Part shown: positions 5,781 to 6,906 of the stretch, piece after piece | Numbering within the stretch: the stretch's first letter is position 1 | Layout: every line of letters begins with the position of its first letter | Source of the DNA: Desulfobacterales bacterium | GTDB lineage: Bacteria > Desulfobacterota > Desulfobacteria > Desulfobacterales > RPRI01 | Direction of reading: 5' to 3' | Assembly: GCA_020052975.1 (NCBI GenBank) | Contig: JAGVOC010000324.1 | Span: 1-6,906, forward strand | DNA length: 6,906 bases | Notes under the pieces: model-generated | Told to the model about the DNA's origin: nothing | The model's database searches: none | What the model saw: only the letters and a program-made list of their open reading frames with translations | Position numbers and translations under genes: made by a program

Positions 5781-6419
5781 TTACAACATCTCAACGATGG
5801 GCGGTCTGTCAGTATTTAGCTCAATCAGAGCTCCTTTTCCTTTCATTCCTATACTGCAGTTTACCACAAGCGTCTTTCCCAAAAAAGCGCTTCCCGGCAT
5901 TTCATGGATATGACCGCAAATAAGCAGTTGTGGCTGGCGCCTTGAAACTATTTCCCGAAGGCTTTTGCATCCCGCATGAAACTTGCCGATAACCTTATCA
6001 AGTGTTCCAAAAGGAGGCGGATGGGCTATCAGGATCGTATCTTTTCTCACCAGCGGTTCAAGCTTTTTAGTTGTCTGCTTTTCACGAAATTGAATACGGG
6101 AGGAAAATGGCACCGGGATTGTTCCGCTGACGCCTGTAAAAGAGAATCCGTTAATAGCAATTTCTGAAAAGTGCAAAAAAGAAATATTTGAGGAAACGGG
6201 AGAAAGATTCGCAATTTTTTTTGAATCTGTGTTGCCGCGAACCACAAGGACCGGCAGATGGGTATTGCTGAAATAAGACATGATATTTGAAGGGTTAAAC
6301 AATGAATTTATATCACCTGCAAGAACAAGCACATCGGGCTTGTTGCTTGAAATGATATCATGTATTGAAGATATCCTTTTTTTCCGGCCATGGATATCTG
6401 CTACGGCGTAAATAAGCAT
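5781..6419 (-). CDS. Calcineurin-like metallophosphoesterase (YfcE/MJ0936-like)
   Basis: This 212-residue soluble protein belongs to the metallophosphoesterase superfamily, which hydrolyses phosphodiesters or phosphomonoesters with two metal ions. The full ligand set is visible: DIHG (D8, H10), AGDIN (D36), RGNTD (N63), AHPPP (H133) and CGHIHEMPG (H170, H172), followed by the typical VVNCSIG near the C-terminus. No signal peptide or membrane segment is present. The start is ATG at 6419, with GGAGA (6430-6426) six bases upstream. It is the first gene of the minus-strand operon, ending one base before DUF1848. The substrate cannot be told from sequence; cyclic nucleotides or small phosphodiesters are known in relatives. 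Confidence 0.93.
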   Translation of the reverse strand: MLIYAVADIHGRKKRISSIHDIISSNKPDVLVLAGDINSLFNPSNIMSYFSNTHLPVLVVRGNTDSKKIANLSPVSSNISFLHFSEIAINGFSFTGVSGTIPVPFSSRIQFREKQTTKKLEPLVRKDTILIAHPPPFGTLDKVIGKFHAGCKSLREIVSRRQPQLLICGHIHEMPGSAFLGKTLVVNCSIGMKGKGALIELNTDRPPIVEML

Positions 6420-6461
6420 ATAGAATCTCCGGGAAAAAGTTGATGATATTTTTTAAGAATC

Positions 6462-6491
6462 AAGATATGAGAGATAAGCAAAGGTTGTCAA
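6462..6491 (-). promoter_or_regulatory. Probable promoter of the metallophosphoesterase-DUF1848-Smr operon
   Basis: On the minus strand there is a consensus -35 TTGACA (6491-6486), an 18-bp spacer and a -10-like TATCTT (6467-6462, four of six matches). It lies about 43 bp upstream of the first start codon. The -35 is the left arm of the inverted repeat at 6485-6526. Confidence 0.5.
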
Positions 6492-6526
6492 GAAAAAGCG
6501 AACGGTTGCTCGTTTTAGCTTGACAA
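6485..6526. repeat. Inverted repeat in the divergent intergenic region, carrying opposed TTGACA boxes
   Basis: TTGTCAAG (6485-6492) and CTTGACAA (6519-6526) are perfect 8-bp arms. Between them, AAAA...TTTT and CGA...TCG could pair further, giving a long imperfect hairpin. Each arm contains a TTGACA facing outward, one for each divergent transcription unit. It could be a shared operator or simply two facing -35 boxes. A further TTGACA occurs at 6529-6534 on the plus strand. Confidence 0.55.
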
Positions 6527-6594
6527 AGTTGACAGCTTCGTAAAAAGTCCGATTTTCACAACTCAGGTCACTAAGAGCACGGAAAGGGATATTT

Positions 6595-6906
6595 ATGGAA
6601 TTTTTTTTCAAGCCTAAGGGAATTGCGCTGATTGGAGCAAGCTCCAATCCATATAAAGGAGGAAATTCCATACTTAAAAACCTGTTAAAGGGATACAAAG
6701 GAAAGATTTATCCGGTCAATCCGTCTTATACGGAGATAGAAGGTCTGCAATGTTATCGGTCGGTAACGGATGTGCCTGACCCCGTTGATCTTGCCATCGT
6801 ATTTGTCCCGGCCAGACTCGTGCCGGATGTAATCCGGGAGTGTGTTCAAAGAAAGATTCCGGGAGTCATGATTGAATCCGGAGGTTTTGCCGAAGCAGGA
6901 GCAAGA
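6595..6906 (+). CDS. NDP-forming acyl-CoA synthetase, N-terminal CoA-binding domain (partial at right edge)
   Basis: The frame opens at ATG 6595 and runs off the window after 104 codons without a stop. It starts MEFFFKPKGIALIGASSNP, the classic opening of the CoA-binding domain of ADP-forming acetyl/acyl-CoA synthetases and of related protein acetyltransferase fusions (Rossmann-like GIALIGAS at 9-16). KIYPVNPSYTEIEGL, DVPDPVDLAIVFVPA and PGVMIESGGFAEAG follow in the expected order. GGAAAGGG (6581-6588) is a good ribosome site six bases upstream. These enzymes interconvert acyl-CoA and acid with ATP gain in anaerobes. Whether this is the alpha subunit alone or a long fusion protein cannot be seen. 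Promoter not certain: TTGACA at 6520 or 6529 has no good -10. Confidence 0.92.
   Translation, partial: MEFFFKPKGIALIGASSNPYKGGNSILKNLLKGYKGKIYPVNPSYTEIEGLQCYRSVTDVPDPVDLAIVFVPARLVPDVIRECVQRKIPGVMIESGGFAEAGAR

Noticed and set aside
6453..6698. 81-codon minus-strand ORF over the divergent intergenic region
   Set aside because: It overlaps the clearly real acyl-CoA synthetase start and the promoter region, and its residues show no family character.
1..6906. CRISPR array, tRNA, rRNA or insertion-sequence transposase
   Set aside because: No regularly spaced repeats, no cloverleaf or rRNA segments, and no transposase-like frame were seen on either strand.

Overview
The window looks like a bacterial chromosome segment with two defence-type modules (about 1-4590) next to a stretch of ordinary chromosomal genes (about 4600-6906). 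I cannot name the organism from sequence alone. The NDP-forming acyl-CoA synthetase, the DUF1848/metallophosphoesterase/Smr cluster, the moderate GC and a familiar-looking intergenic string near 6535 would suit a Desulfobacterota (former Deltaproteobacteria) anaerobe. That is an impression, not a result.

Region 1 (1-2600, + strand) is the end of a type I restriction-modification locus. It holds the C-terminal part of the HsdM methyltransferase subunit (cut by or broken near the left edge), a complete two-TRD HsdS specificity subunit, and a third gene that starts inside the hsdS stop codon. The third protein is unnamed. Its C-terminal part resembles abortive-infection/HEPN-like helical domains. 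All three reading frames overlap by ATGA, so they form one translationally coupled unit. No hsdR is visible.

Region 2 (2601-4590, + strand) is a toxin-antitoxin-like module. A near-ideal promoter overlaps a perfect 10-bp inverted repeat and drives a single-chain XRE-HTH plus ImmA/IrrE-type zinc peptidase regulator. Its 3' end overlaps a PIN-domain gene, the likely RNase toxin. The PIN C-terminus appears frameshifted: the expected tail continues in the +1 frame to 4473. A small coding-like remnant follows (4491-4586).

Region 3 (4606-6419, - strand) is a compact operon, in transcription order: a calcineurin-like metallophosphoesterase, a DUF1848 protein with a C-terminal CxxxCxxC cluster, and a short stand-alone Smr-domain protein. 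It converges on region 2 with only about 20 bp between them. A divergent intergenic region (6420-6594) carries symmetric TTGACA boxes. It is followed by the start of an NDP-forming acyl-CoA synthetase (+ strand) that runs off the right edge.

The points most worth a second look are the HEPN/Abi-like third gene coupled to hsdS (an arrangement reminiscent of prrC in the EcoprrI locus), the autoregulated XRE-peptidase/PIN module with its apparent frameshift, and the loss of recognisable HsdM sequence upstream of about position 90, beside a perfect hairpin.
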